A stretch of DNA of 64,000 bases from Oxalobacter formigenes (GTDB taxonomy: Bacteria > Pseudomonadota > Gammaproteobacteria > Burkholderiales > Burkholderiaceae_D), in assembly GCF_027158485.1 (NCBI RefSeq), contig NZ_JAMKYJ010000010.1. The stretch is one strand, 5' to 3'. Below the pieces are notes generated by a model. It worked only from the letters and a program-made list of their open reading frames with translations, had not been told where the DNA came from and made no database searches. Shown piece after piece: positions 8,455 through 16,628 of the stretch; position 1 is the first letter of the stretch; every line of letters begins with the position of its first letter. Both the position numbers and the translations under genes were made by a program.

Positions 8455-9744
8455 ATGAATTCGCAAGATCAAAAAAAAGAGCTGCTTAAAAAAAATGCAC
8501 TCGCCTTTCACCGTTTTCCTATTCCTGGAAAAATCAGTGTAAATCCAACCAAAGAAGTCAGAGACCAGAATGAGCTGGCTCTCGCCTATACTCCGGGCGT
8601 AGCCTGTGCCTGTGAAGAAATTCACGCTAATCCTGAAAACGCCTATATCTACACAACCAAGGGAAATCTGGTTGCTGTCATTTCAAACGGAACAGCCGTT
8701 CTGGGTCTTGGCAATATTGGTGCACAAGCCTCGAAACCGGTTATGGAAGGCAAAGGCGTTTTATTCAAAAAATTCGCTGACATCAACGTTTTCGATCTGG
8801 AAATCAACGAACTGGATCCGGACAAACTGTGCGATATCATCGCCTCTCTGGAACCCACTTTCGGCGGTATCAATCTGGAAGACATTCGCGCACCTGAATG
8901 CTTCTATATTGAAAGAAAACTGCGTGAAAAAATGAATATCCCTGTTTTCCACGATGATCAGCATGGTACGGCTGTTATCGTTGGGGCAGCTGTTCTGAAC
9001 GCCCTGAAAGTCGTCGGCAAAAATATCAAGAATTGCAAAATGGTTGTGTCGGGTGCAGGTGCAGGTGCCATGGGCTGTCTGGAACTGCTGGTGGATTTGG
9101 GATTTCCTGTTGAAAATATCTGGGTAACCGACATCAAGGGTGTGGTATATAAAGGCCGCAAGGAACTGATGGATCCGGAAAAAGAAAAATATGCTCAGGA
9201 AACAGACGCACGTACCTTGATGGACGTGATTTCCGATGCGGATATTTTCCTTGGATTGTCAGCAGGCAATGTTCTGAAACCGGAAATGGTGCTGAAAATG
9301 GCAAAAGATCCTGTTATCTTCGCTATGGCCAATCCAATTCCTGAAATTCTGCCGGAAGTTGCACACGCCACTCGTGACGATGTCATCATGGGTACGGGAC
9401 GTTCCGACTACCCGAACCAGATCAACAATTCCATGTGTTTCCCTTATCTTTTCAGAGGAGCTCTGGATTGTCGCGCAAAAACAATCAACCGTGAAATGGA
9501 ACTGGCAGCTGTTCGTGCCATTGCCAGTCTGGCTGAAATGGAATGTCCGGAAGAAATCGTGGCAATGTATGGCAAAAAATATACCTTTGGCCGTGATTAC
9601 CTGTTGCCGTTCCAGTTCGATCCACGTCTGTTGTGGGTCGTTGCTCCTGCTGTGGCTCAGGCAGCTATGGATTCTGGCGTGGCGCGCGTACAGATCGCTG
9701 ATATGGATGCATATCGCGCAAAACTGAAAGAATTCGTGGGGTAA
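8455..9744 (+). CDS. Malic enzyme (short form, NAD(P)-dependent)
   Basis: Oxidative decarboxylation of malate to pyruvate and CO2. The 429-residue product has the malic N-terminal domain (ELALAYTPGVACACEEI, GTAVLGLGNIGAQASKPVMEGKG), the divalent-metal site VFHDDQHGTAVIVGAA, and a Rossmann NAD(P) domain (VVSGAGAGAMGCLELL, about residues 195-210). It lacks the C-terminal phosphotransacetylase-like domain of MaeB-type enzymes (about 760 residues), so it resembles the short forms of about 400-440. A weak GAGAAG ribosome site lies nine bases upstream. It stands alone, divergent from mnmG, and ends at a strong terminator. Cofactor choice cannot be judged. Confidence 0.88.
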   Translation: MNSQDQKKELLKKNALAFHRFPIPGKISVNPTKEVRDQNELALAYTPGVACACEEIHANPENAYIYTTKGNLVAVISNGTAVLGLGNIGAQASKPVMEGKGVLFKKFADINVFDLEINELDPDKLCDIIASLEPTFGGINLEDIRAPECFYIERKLREKMNIPVFHDDQHGTAVIVGAAVLNALKVVGKNIKNCKMVVSGAGAGAMGCLELLVDLGFPVENIWVTDIKGVVYKGRKELMDPEKEKYAQETDARTLMDVISDADIFLGLSAGNVLKPEMVLKMAKDPVIFAMANPIPEILPEVAHATRDDVIMGTGRSDYPNQINNSMCFPYLFRGALDCRAKTINREMELAAVRAIASLAEMECPEEIVAMYGKKYTFGRDYLLPFQFDPRLLWVVAPAVAQAAMDSGVARVQIADMDAYRAKLKEFVG

Positions 9745-9755
9745 TTCCCGAAGAT

Positions 9756-9789
9756 AAAAAAAACCGCGCATAGAGCGCGGTTTTTTTTA
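9756..9789. terminator. Bidirectional terminator between malic enzyme and pyrC
   Basis: A-run, then ACCGCGC / GCGCGGT stem with a short ATAGA loop, then eight T. It serves both the plus-strand malic enzyme gene and the converging pyrC, whose stop codon lies in the T-run. Confidence 0.85.
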
Positions 9790-10818
9790 TTTCAATTGCC
9801 AGTTTAGGGTTTCACCTGCCATGAGGGGAATCACCCTGTTCTCACCAAATGGAAGATCCTGCGGGATTGTCCATTCTTTTTTAACCAGTGTGATTTTGTT
9901 CCGGTTAACGTTTTGATTGTAGAATTTTGGTCCGTTGATGCTGGTAAACCACTCGATTTTCTCCAATGCACCGATTTCATCAAAAGCCTGAACATAGAGT
10001 TCAATGGCATGCAAGGCGGTATAGCACCCCGCACATCCGCAAGCGTTTTCTTTCGCGCCCTGCGCATGAGGAGCCGAATCGGTTCCCATAAAGAAACGCC
10101 TGTTCTCTGTCGAAACGGCTTTTAGCAGGGCTTGTCTGTTTTCTTCCCTCTTCAGGATAGGCAGGCAATAGTAATGTGGCCTGATACCGCCCTGAAAGAG
10201 GCTGTTACGGTTGAAAAGGAGGTGGTGGGCAGTAACGGTCGCCCCGATGTATCCTTCGGCCTCTGAGACGTATTGTGCGGCTTCCCTGGTGGTTATATGT
10301 TCGAATACGATCTTCAGATCCGGCAGTTTTTTACGGAGTGGTATCAGAACCCTGTCGATGAAAACGGCTTCCCGGTCGAAAATATCGATAGAGGGATCAG
10401 TCACTTCACCGTGCATTAATAAGGGAATACCCTGTTTTTGCATCTCCTCGAGTGTGGCAATGCAATTGTCCAGAGAGGTGACTCCGGCATCGGAATTGGT
10501 CGTTGCGCCTGCAGGATACAGTTTGGCGCCGTGAATGATCCCGCTTTCTTTTGCACGTTTGATATCTTCCGGGCTTGTGTTGTCCGTTAAATAAAGCGTC
10601 ATAAGCGGTTCGAAATCACTGCCGGAAGGTAATGCATCCAGTATCCTTTTACGGTATTCAAGAGCTTTTTCCGTTGTTGTGACGGGCGGTTTGAGATTAG
10701 GCATGATAATGGTACGATGAAATTGCCGGGCAGCCTGTGGCACGGTTGATTTCAATACATCTCCATCTCTCAGATGAAGATGCCAGTCGTCTGGTTGAAT
10801 GATCGTCAAGGTTTGCAT
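9787..10818 (-). CDS. pyrC: Dihydroorotase
   Basis: Zinc amidohydrolase of pyrimidine synthesis, cyclising N-carbamoyl-aspartate to dihydroorotate. The 343-residue product starts MQTLTIIQPDDWHLHLRDGDVL, carrying the HxH metal pair; AKLYPAG holds the carboxylated lysine, MHGEVTD and FEHITT supply further ligands, and GTDSAPHAQGAKE holds the catalytic aspartate. Length matches class II PyrC (about 345). The frame is open 25 codons upstream, but those residues (NRNKYNKIKVSKS) are not family-like; ATG at 10833 is an alternative start five codons earlier. Divergent from and close to the adenosyltransferase gene. Confidence 0.94.
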   Translation of the reverse strand: MQTLTIIQPDDWHLHLRDGDVLKSTVPQAARQFHRTIIMPNLKPPVTTTEKALEYRKRILDALPSGSDFEPLMTLYLTDNTSPEDIKRAKESGIIHGAKLYPAGATTNSDAGVTSLDNCIATLEEMQKQGIPLLMHGEVTDPSIDIFDREAVFIDRVLIPLRKKLPDLKIVFEHITTREAAQYVSEAEGYIGATVTAHHLLFNRNSLFQGGIRPHYYCLPILKREENRQALLKAVSTENRRFFMGTDSAPHAQGAKENACGCAGCYTALHAIELYVQAFDEIGALEKIEWFTSINGPKFYNQNVNRNKITLVKKEWTIPQDLPFGENRVIPLMAGETLNWQLK

Positions 10819-10921
10819 ATCGGATTCTGGCATAGTAAGTAATAGGTCTTGGCTCTTTGAAACTTTTATTTTATTGTATTTGTTCCGGTTCATTCATCTT
10901 TTTTATAAGGTTTTCGTCAAA

Positions 10922-11461
10922 GTGAAAAATCGCATATCGAGAGTGGTTACCCGTTCAGGCGATCAGGGAACGACAGGTCTTGCCGATGGTAGCCGTGTGT
11001 CGAAGGACAATCTCAGAATCGATGCTATCGGTCAGGTGGATGAGCTTAATTCGGTAATCGGTCTGCTTGTCAGTGAAGGTTTGTCTGACAAAATGAGACA
11101 GGAACTTCAGGCCGTTCAAAACGAATTATTCAATATCGGTGGGGAATTGGCTGTTGTGAAAACTTCTTTGATGACGGAAGACAAGGTTCTCGTTCTGGAA
11201 AAACTGGTTGAAGAGTATAACGATGAGTTGCCTCCTCTTCGCGATTTCATCCTGCCAGGGGGGACAAAGACTGCCGCTTTATGTCATCTTGCCAGAAGCG
11301 TTTGCAGACGTGCCGAGCGCGCTATTGTGGCACTGGGAAAACAGGAAAATATTTCTCCTGTTCTTTACCAGTACCTTAACCGTCTTTCTGACCTGTTTTT
11401 TGTTTATGCACGCGTCGCCAATCAATTGGCGAATCAGTCCGATATTTTCTGGAAAAAATAA
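10922..11461 (+). CDS. Cob(I)alamin adenosyltransferase, PduO type
   Basis: Transfers the adenosyl group of ATP to cob(I)alamin to make coenzyme B12. The product, about 179 residues from the chosen GTG start, shows the family motifs in order: VVTRSGDQGTTGLADGSRVSKD (ATP site near the N-terminus), GQVDELNSVIGLL, LFNIGGELAV, FILPGGTKTAALCHLARSVCRRAER and the terminal YLNRLSDLFFVYARVAN. The frame is open from 10799 but the first 40 residues are hydrophobic and unlike the family; GTG at 10922 with AAGG eleven bases before it fits homologues. Implies use or salvage of cobalamin. It converges on folE2, two bases between stops. Confidence 0.88.
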   Translation: MKNRISRVVTRSGDQGTTGLADGSRVSKDNLRIDAIGQVDELNSVIGLLVSEGLSDKMRQELQAVQNELFNIGGELAVVKTSLMTEDKVLVLEKLVEEYNDELPPLRDFILPGGTKTAALCHLARSVCRRAERAIVALGKQENISPVLYQYLNRLSDLFFVYARVANQLANQSDIFWKK

Positions 11462-11463
11462 GC

Positions 11464-12276
11464 TTACTGTTTTCGTTTGTCGAATTCAATGCAGGCGTAA
11501 GCGGAATGATTGTGTATCGATTCGAAATTTTCCGCTTCCAGAGAATAAGCCAGTACACGCGAGTCGGCATTTAACATGCCTGCCACGTCACGCACCAGAT
11601 CTTCGACGAATTTCGGGTTGTCGTAGGCGTGTTCTGTGACGTACTTTTCATCCGGACGTTTCAACAGTCCAAACAATTCACAGGAAGCCTGTGCCTCGAT
11701 TTTGGAAATCAGGTCTTCAATCGGCAAGTCATCCTTGATAATGGCATGGACGGTAATGTGCGAGCGCTGGTTGTGAGCACCGTAAGCCGAAATTTCCTTG
11801 GAACATGGACACAGGCTGGTTACCGGAACGAGTACCTTCTGCGAAATTTCGATTTGGCCGTTTTTCATTTCCCCGATCAGACCCACTTCATAATCCATCA
11901 GGCTTTTGACGCCGGAAACCGGGGCTGTCTTGGTAATGAAAAACGGAAAAGACAGTTCGATCCGACCGGATTCAGCGTCAAGCAACTCCAGCATATTGCG
12001 GATCAGCTTGCCGAAAACATCGACATTCAGCGGTTTGGAATCGGAACTCGTGAATTCTTCCAGCAAAGCCATGAAGCGCGACATGTGTGTGCCCTTCTTC
12101 TGTTCGGGCAGGTGCACAGTCATATTCCATGTACCGACGGAAGACTGGATACCGTCTCTGGTCTGGATCTGAAGGGGATGGCGAACGCCTTTGACACCAA
12201 CCCTTTGTATGGCTATGTGTCTTGTATCCAGAGTATTTTGTACGTCCGGAATGGAAAAGTTGTCGTCTGCATTCAT
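11464..12276 (-). CDS. folE2: GTP cyclohydrolase FolE2 (type IB)
   Basis: Converts GTP to 7,8-dihydroneopterin triphosphate, the entry to folate and to queuosine precursors. The 270-residue product has the FolE2 signatures: DTRHIAIQRVGVKGVRHP near the N-terminus, VPVTSLCPCSKEISAYGAHNQRS with the metal-binding cysteine, and a C-terminal DSRVLAYSLEAENFESIHNHSAYACIE. The frame is open 30 codons upstream of the chosen ATG at 12276, but that part lacks family similarity. FolE2 works without zinc, unlike FolE; in some bacteria it is Zur-controlled, but I saw no clear Zur site. It follows dxs on the same strand. Confidence 0.92.
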   Translation of the reverse strand: MNADDNFSIPDVQNTLDTRHIAIQRVGVKGVRHPLQIQTRDGIQSSVGTWNMTVHLPEQKKGTHMSRFMALLEEFTSSDSKPLNVDVFGKLIRNMLELLDAESGRIELSFPFFITKTAPVSGVKSLMDYEVGLIGEMKNGQIEISQKVLVPVTSLCPCSKEISAYGAHNQRSHITVHAIIKDDLPIEDLISKIEAQASCELFGLLKRPDEKYVTEHAYDNPKFVEDLVRDVAGMLNADSRVLAYSLEAENFESIHNHSAYACIEFDKRKQ

Positions 12277-12422
12277 GTTTGGTGCCGATGAACTGGTTAT
12301 GGTTGTATGAATGTTTGAGCAGTCATCCCAGTTACATTCAAAAGAGTGTGAATCTCGGAAATTCATTATTAAACCTTAAAAAACGGCGGTCGGTACAGGA
12401 AAGAAACAAAAAAGTTGATGAT

Positions 12423-14282
12423 TTACTCTTTACCGGAGTCGTCAATCTTTCCGAACCGTTCGATAATGGATGCCATGATGCCATGTTTATCCAATTTGTG
12501 CATGGCAAGCAATTGTCCCACATCGCCGTGATCGATGAATTTGTCAGGCAATCCCAGTAACAGTACCGGATGAGTCAGTTTTTCTTCTGCAAGTGTTTCC
12601 ATAACGGCAGAGCCTGCACCACCATGAATGGTTCCTTCTTCCACTGTGACCAGACAAGGATGGGTTTTCGCCATTTCACAAATCAGTTCCTTGTCAATCG
12701 GCTTGACGAAGCGCATATTGACGACGGTCGCATCCAGTTCCTCACCAGCGGACAGGGCAGGATTGACCATGGTACCGAAAGCCAGTATGGCTATATTTTT
12801 TCCCTTGCGCAGGATATCTCCTTTGCCAAGCGGGAGTGCAGTCAATTCTTTTTCGGGTTCAATACCGATTCCTGCACCACGAGGATAACGCACGGCTGCC
12901 GGTCCATTGTAACGATAGGCTGTCGTCAGCATCTGCCGGGCTTCATTTTCACTCGATGGAGCCATGACGACCATATTCGGTATGCAACGAAGATAAGCCA
13001 TATCATAGTTGCCCGCATGGGTTGCGCCGTCAGCGCCGACAAGACCGGAACGGTCCAGCGCAAATGTCACATCCAGATTTTGCAGGGCAACGTCGTGGAT
13101 CAGCTGGTCATAAGCCCTTTGCAGGAAAGTCGAATAGATGGCTACAACCGGTTTCAGGCCTTCACAGGCGAGGCCGGCAGAGAAAGTGACGGCATGTTGT
13201 TCGGCTATACCGACGTCAAAAAAGCGCTCGGGGTAATCTTTTGCAAACTGGACCATTCCCGAGCCTTCTTTCATGGCCGGGGTAATGCCGATCAGCTTTT
13301 TATCAACAGCCGCCATATCGCATAACCAGTTGCCAAAGATATCGGCGTAAGTCGGTTTGGCAGCCAAAACCGGCTTGATCCCTTCTTCAGGACAGAATTT
13401 GCCAAGGCCGTGATAAAGAATGGGATCAGCCTCGGCCAGTTTGTAGCCATGTCCTTTTTTCGTCACGATATGCAGGAATTGTGGGCCTTTTCTTTCCTTC
13501 AGATTTTGCAGGGTAGGAACCAGCGCTTCGAGATCATGACCGTCAATCGGTCCGATGTAATTGAATCCGAATTCCTCGAACAGGGTTGCAGGAGCGATCA
13601 TGCTCTTGGCGTGTTCCTCGAATTTTCGGGCGATATGTCTCATTGGAGCTGGCAGAACTGTCTTGCCGACGTTTTTCGCTGCCGCATAGAATTTGCCGGA
13701 CATCAGCCGTGCAAAATAACTGTTCAAGGCACCGACTGGCGGGGAAATCGACATATCGTTATCGTTCAAAATAACCAGCATGTTGATGTCGTCGTAAACG
13801 CCGACATTATTCATGGCTTCAAAAGCCATTCCGCCTGTAATGGCACCATCTCCGATAACGGCGATGGAATAGGTATCTTCCCCTTTCAGTTTTGCAGCGA
13901 GTGCCATTCCCAATGCAGCCGAAATGGACGTCGATGAATGGGCAGTACCGAAGGAATCGAATTCACTTTCATCCCGTTTCGGAAATCCGGAAAGGCCGTT
14001 TAACTGGCGAAGCGTATTCATCCGGTCTTTCCGGCCTGTCAGGATTTTATGGGCATAACTCTGATGACCGACGTCCCAGATCAATCTGTCGTCTGGCGTA
14101 TCGAAAATGTAATGGAGAGCGATAGCCAGTTCGACCGTACCCAGATTGGACGATAAATGTCCTCCGGTTCTGGAAACGGATTGAATAATGTAATCCCGCA
14201 ATTCATCTGCCAGAAGCGGTAATTGCGATGCCTGAAGGCGTTTCAGATCAGCAGGACTGTTAATCGTATTCAGCAGCTTCAT
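12423..14282 (-). CDS. dxs: 1-deoxy-D-xylulose-5-phosphate synthase
   Basis: Thiamine-diphosphate enzyme condensing pyruvate and glyceraldehyde 3-phosphate, the first step of the MEP isoprenoid route. The 619-residue product has LIWDVGHQSYAHKILTGR, the ThDP motif GDGAITGGMAFEAMNN with the closing ILNDNDMSI, and the transketolase-like central domain with RFFDVGIAEQHAVTFSAGLA. Length is normal (about 620). Its ATG overlaps the stop of ispA in a TAATG, so translation is probably coupled. Last of xseB-ispA-dxs. Confidence 0.97.
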   Translation of the reverse strand: MKLLNTINSPADLKRLQASQLPLLADELRDYIIQSVSRTGGHLSSNLGTVELAIALHYIFDTPDDRLIWDVGHQSYAHKILTGRKDRMNTLRQLNGLSGFPKRDESEFDSFGTAHSSTSISAALGMALAAKLKGEDTYSIAVIGDGAITGGMAFEAMNNVGVYDDINMLVILNDNDMSISPPVGALNSYFARLMSGKFYAAAKNVGKTVLPAPMRHIARKFEEHAKSMIAPATLFEEFGFNYIGPIDGHDLEALVPTLQNLKERKGPQFLHIVTKKGHGYKLAEADPILYHGLGKFCPEEGIKPVLAAKPTYADIFGNWLCDMAAVDKKLIGITPAMKEGSGMVQFAKDYPERFFDVGIAEQHAVTFSAGLACEGLKPVVAIYSTFLQRAYDQLIHDVALQNLDVTFALDRSGLVGADGATHAGNYDMAYLRCIPNMVVMAPSSENEARQMLTTAYRYNGPAAVRYPRGAGIGIEPEKELTALPLGKGDILRKGKNIAILAFGTMVNPALSAGEELDATVVNMRFVKPIDKELICEMAKTHPCLVTVEEGTIHGGAGSAVMETLAEEKLTHPVLLLGLPDKFIDHGDVGQLLAMHKLDKHGIMASIIERFGKIDDSGKE

Positions 14283-15175
14283 TATTTCTTTCTGCGTACA
14301 ACCAGATCGGCCAGTTGACGGAGATAATCCGCTTTTTCATCAAAAATGGAAAGCGCTGCATACGCGTCATTCCGCAGTTTTTCAGCCAGTTGCCGGGATT
14401 CTTCCAGTCCCAGCAGTGAAACATAGGTAGGCTTGTTGTCAGCACTGTCTTTTCCTGCCGTTTTGCCCAGATCGGCAGAATCAGCCGTGACGTCCAGAAT
14501 GTCGTCGACAACCTGAAAAGCCAGTCCGATGGCCTTTGCATAAGCATTCAAGGCATTTTTTTCCTGTTCGGTCGGAATTTTCGAACAATAAGCCCCGAGG
14601 AAAACGGAAGCAGTCAAAAGCGCACCGGTTTTCAGCCGGTGCATGTTTTCGAGTTCATTGACTGTCAGGGATTTGCCGACGCTGGCAAGATCGATTGCCT
14701 GACCACCGCACATACCCGCTGCACCGGCGGCTTCAGACAACAGTCGCATCATTTCAACGGTCAGGACCGGGTCGCATTGCTGGTTTGACAAGACGACAAA
14801 CGCCTGAGCCTGCAAGGCATCTCCTGCCAGAAGGGCAGTCGCTTCACCGAATCTGACATGAACGGTCGGTTTTCCCCTTCTTAACACATCATTGTCCATA
14901 CACGGCATATCGTCATGAACAAGCGAATACGCGTGGATCATTTCGACAGCTGCAGCAGCCCGGGCCAGTGCAAGCTTTTCGGCATCGAAAAGATATCCCG
15001 TGGCAAAGACCAGCAATGGACGAATGCGTTTTCCACCATCTAAAACGGCATAACGCATGGATTCATGCAGGGAAGAAGAAGCGAGTTTTCCTTCCGGCAA
15101 CAGGCTGGAAAGGCTTTCTTCCATCGTTGACTGGACGTTACGCATCCAATCGTCAAAACTGGCGGGTACGGTCAT
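14282..15175 (-). CDS. ispA: Farnesyl diphosphate synthase (geranyltranstransferase)
   Basis: Chain elongation of dimethylallyl and geranyl diphosphate with isopentenyl diphosphate to the C15 product used for quinones and undecaprenyl phosphate. The 297-residue product has the first aspartate-rich motif in SLVHDDMPCMDND (about residues 83-95), the KPTVHVRFGEATALLAGDAL segment, and the second aspartate-rich motif in FQVVDDILD. Length fits the family (about 295). Start and stop overlap neighbours in TAATG junctions on both sides, marking an operon. Confidence 0.95.
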   Translation of the reverse strand: MTVPASFDDWMRNVQSTMEESLSSLLPEGKLASSSLHESMRYAVLDGGKRIRPLLVFATGYLFDAEKLALARAAAAVEMIHAYSLVHDDMPCMDNDVLRRGKPTVHVRFGEATALLAGDALQAQAFVVLSNQQCDPVLTVEMMRLLSEAAGAAGMCGGQAIDLASVGKSLTVNELENMHRLKTGALLTASVFLGAYCSKIPTEQEKNALNAYAKAIGLAFQVVDDILDVTADSADLGKTAGKDSADNKPTYVSLLGLEESRQLAEKLRNDAYAALSIFDEKADYLRQLADLVVRRKK

Positions 15176-15423
15176 TATTCGATATCACTTTTGTCGGAAG
15201 AGAAAGGCTTCAACAATTCCTTGTCGAGGATTTTTATCTGGTTTTCCACCTTCTCAAGTCTGGAAGTACATAACTGAACGAGTTCAACTCCCTTTTTGTA
15301 GGCGGCAATCGATTCTTCGAGAGGTAATTCACCGGCTTCCAGTCGGGATACGAGCGATCCGAGTTCGGCAATGGCATCTTCAAAAGACATTTCGTCTTTT
15401 CGTTCCTGATCTTCTGTCGTCAT
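15175..15423 (-). CDS. xseB: Exodeoxyribonuclease VII small subunit
   Basis: Small accessory subunit of ExoVII, which degrades single-stranded DNA together with XseA. The 82-residue product carries the typical FEDAIAELGSLVSRLEAGELPLEESIAAYKKGVEL helical core followed by CTSRLEKVENQIKIL. First gene of xseB-ispA-dxs; TAATG overlap with ispA. xseA is not in the window. A TATAAT (minus, 15467-15462) lies 39 bases upstream. Confidence 0.93.
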   Translation of the reverse strand: MTTEDQERKDEMSFEDAIAELGSLVSRLEAGELPLEESIAAYKKGVELVQLCTSRLEKVENQIKILDKELLKPFSSDKSDIE

Positions 15424-15461
15424 ATGGCAAGAGAGAAAAAATACAGTTTAATTAAGCCGTT

Positions 15462-15467
15462 ATTATA
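15462..15467 (-). promoter_or_regulatory. Possible -10 element for xseB-ispA-dxs
   Basis: TATAAT on the minus strand about 40 bases before xseB. The -35 region upstream is poor, so this is a weak call. Confidence 0.3.
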
Positions 15468-15596
15468 CCCTTCAGGCGTTTTCAGACTGCGTTTTTCTGT
15501 TTTTTAAACCAGAGAAATGGATCTCTGCCGCAGTACGATCCGGTTTTGCCTGAGACAGGCTGGAAGCCTTTTCCATCTGTATTCTGAAAGTAAAAC

Positions 15597-15624
15597 TTGT
15601 CAAAGCACCAAATCGGTATAAGAT
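15597..15624 (+). promoter_or_regulatory. Possible promoter for the EamA transporter gene
   Basis: TTGTCA (15597-15602) and TAAGAT (15619-15624) with a 16-base spacer, about 45 bases before the start codon. Confidence 0.35.
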
Positions 15625-15669
15625 CACTGTTTCAGTCCTTTTTGTTTTTCATTCTTTTCAGGTTTTTTC

Positions 15670-16623
15670 ATGCAGTCTCTCTGGATGCTCGTTGCCGCTT
15701 TTGTATTTTCCCTGATGGCAGTATGCGTCAAGCTCGTCTCCGATACGTATTCCACTCCTGAAATCGTTATGTATCGCAGTCTGATCGGAGCTGTTTTTCT
15801 TTTTTGTATGGTGCTGGTCAAAGGCGGTTCGTTCAAAACGAAGTATCCGCTTCAGCATCTCTGGCGGGGAACGGTCGGTGCAACGGCATTCGGCCTGTGG
15901 TTTTTTTCCATGTCGCAATTGCCTCTGGCAACGTCGATCACCTTGAATTACATGTCGCCGATCTGGATCGCGGCAATTCTCTTTGGAATAGGCCTGTTTC
16001 ACGGCAGGCTCCAGTTTGAATGGCGACTTGCCTGTGCAATCATCGCCAGTTTCATCGGTATATACATTCTTTTGCAGCCGACTCTGGCAGAAGATCAGTG
16101 GTTGGGCGCCCTGATCGCTTTCATATCGGGCATTCTGGCTGCGCTGGCGTATTTGCAGGTAAAACATCTGGGCAATCTGGGAGAGCCGGAATATCGCGTC
16201 GTGTTTTACTTTTGCGTCATTGGAACAATAGGTGGAGCGATTATGGCCGTTATTGCGGCTCATATGCCCGGCGGGGACGGCATTCCTTTTCACGGACATT
16301 CAGTTTTAAGTGTTTTTTATCTCGTTTTCATCGGCGTGTCTGCCGCGCTCGGCCAAATGGCCATGACGCGGGCTTACCATCTGGGCAATACGCTTGTCAC
16401 GGCCAACCTCCAATATTCCGGCATCGTTTTTTCCTGCATATGGGGATTGCTGATATGGAACGATAATTTGAGCTGGCTCGGATGGCTTGGCATTGCCATC
16501 ATTATCGCCAGTGGGGTCACTACGACATTCTTCGACGTGCGTCATCGTATGGCAGCGACTGCGGCTACGTATGACGCGGCACGTAAAAAGCTGTCACAAC
16601 AAAATCAGCCCGAAAAAGCCTGA
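15670..16623 (+). CDS. EamA/DMT-family membrane transporter
   Basis: The 317-residue product has ten predicted membrane segments in two repeated halves of five, starting directly with MQSLWMLVAAFVFSLMAVCVKLVSD (an EamA repeat opening with the conserved helix-1 pattern). Conserved pieces include PEIVMYRSLIGAVFL, WFFSMSQLPLATSITLNYMSPIW and, in the second half, SAALGQMAMTRAYHLGNTLVTANLQYSGIVFS. The C-terminus is a cytoplasmic basic tail. Members export amino acids, metabolites or nucleotides; the substrate cannot be inferred. Single gene, converging on polA with five bases between stops. Confidence 0.85.
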   Translation: MQSLWMLVAAFVFSLMAVCVKLVSDTYSTPEIVMYRSLIGAVFLFCMVLVKGGSFKTKYPLQHLWRGTVGATAFGLWFFSMSQLPLATSITLNYMSPIWIAAILFGIGLFHGRLQFEWRLACAIIASFIGIYILLQPTLAEDQWLGALIAFISGILAALAYLQVKHLGNLGEPEYRVVFYFCVIGTIGGAIMAVIAAHMPGGDGIPFHGHSVLSVFYLVFIGVSAALGQMAMTRAYHLGNTLVTANLQYSGIVFSCIWGLLIWNDNLSWLGWLGIAIIIASGVTTTFFDVRHRMAATAATYDAARKKLSQQNQPEKA

Positions 16624-16628
16624 TATTT

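Noticed and set aside
10799..10921. Upstream extension of the cobalamin adenosyltransferase frame
   Set aside because: The extra 41 residues are hydrophobic, unlike the family, and overlap the pyrC start; the GTG at 10922 fits homologues.
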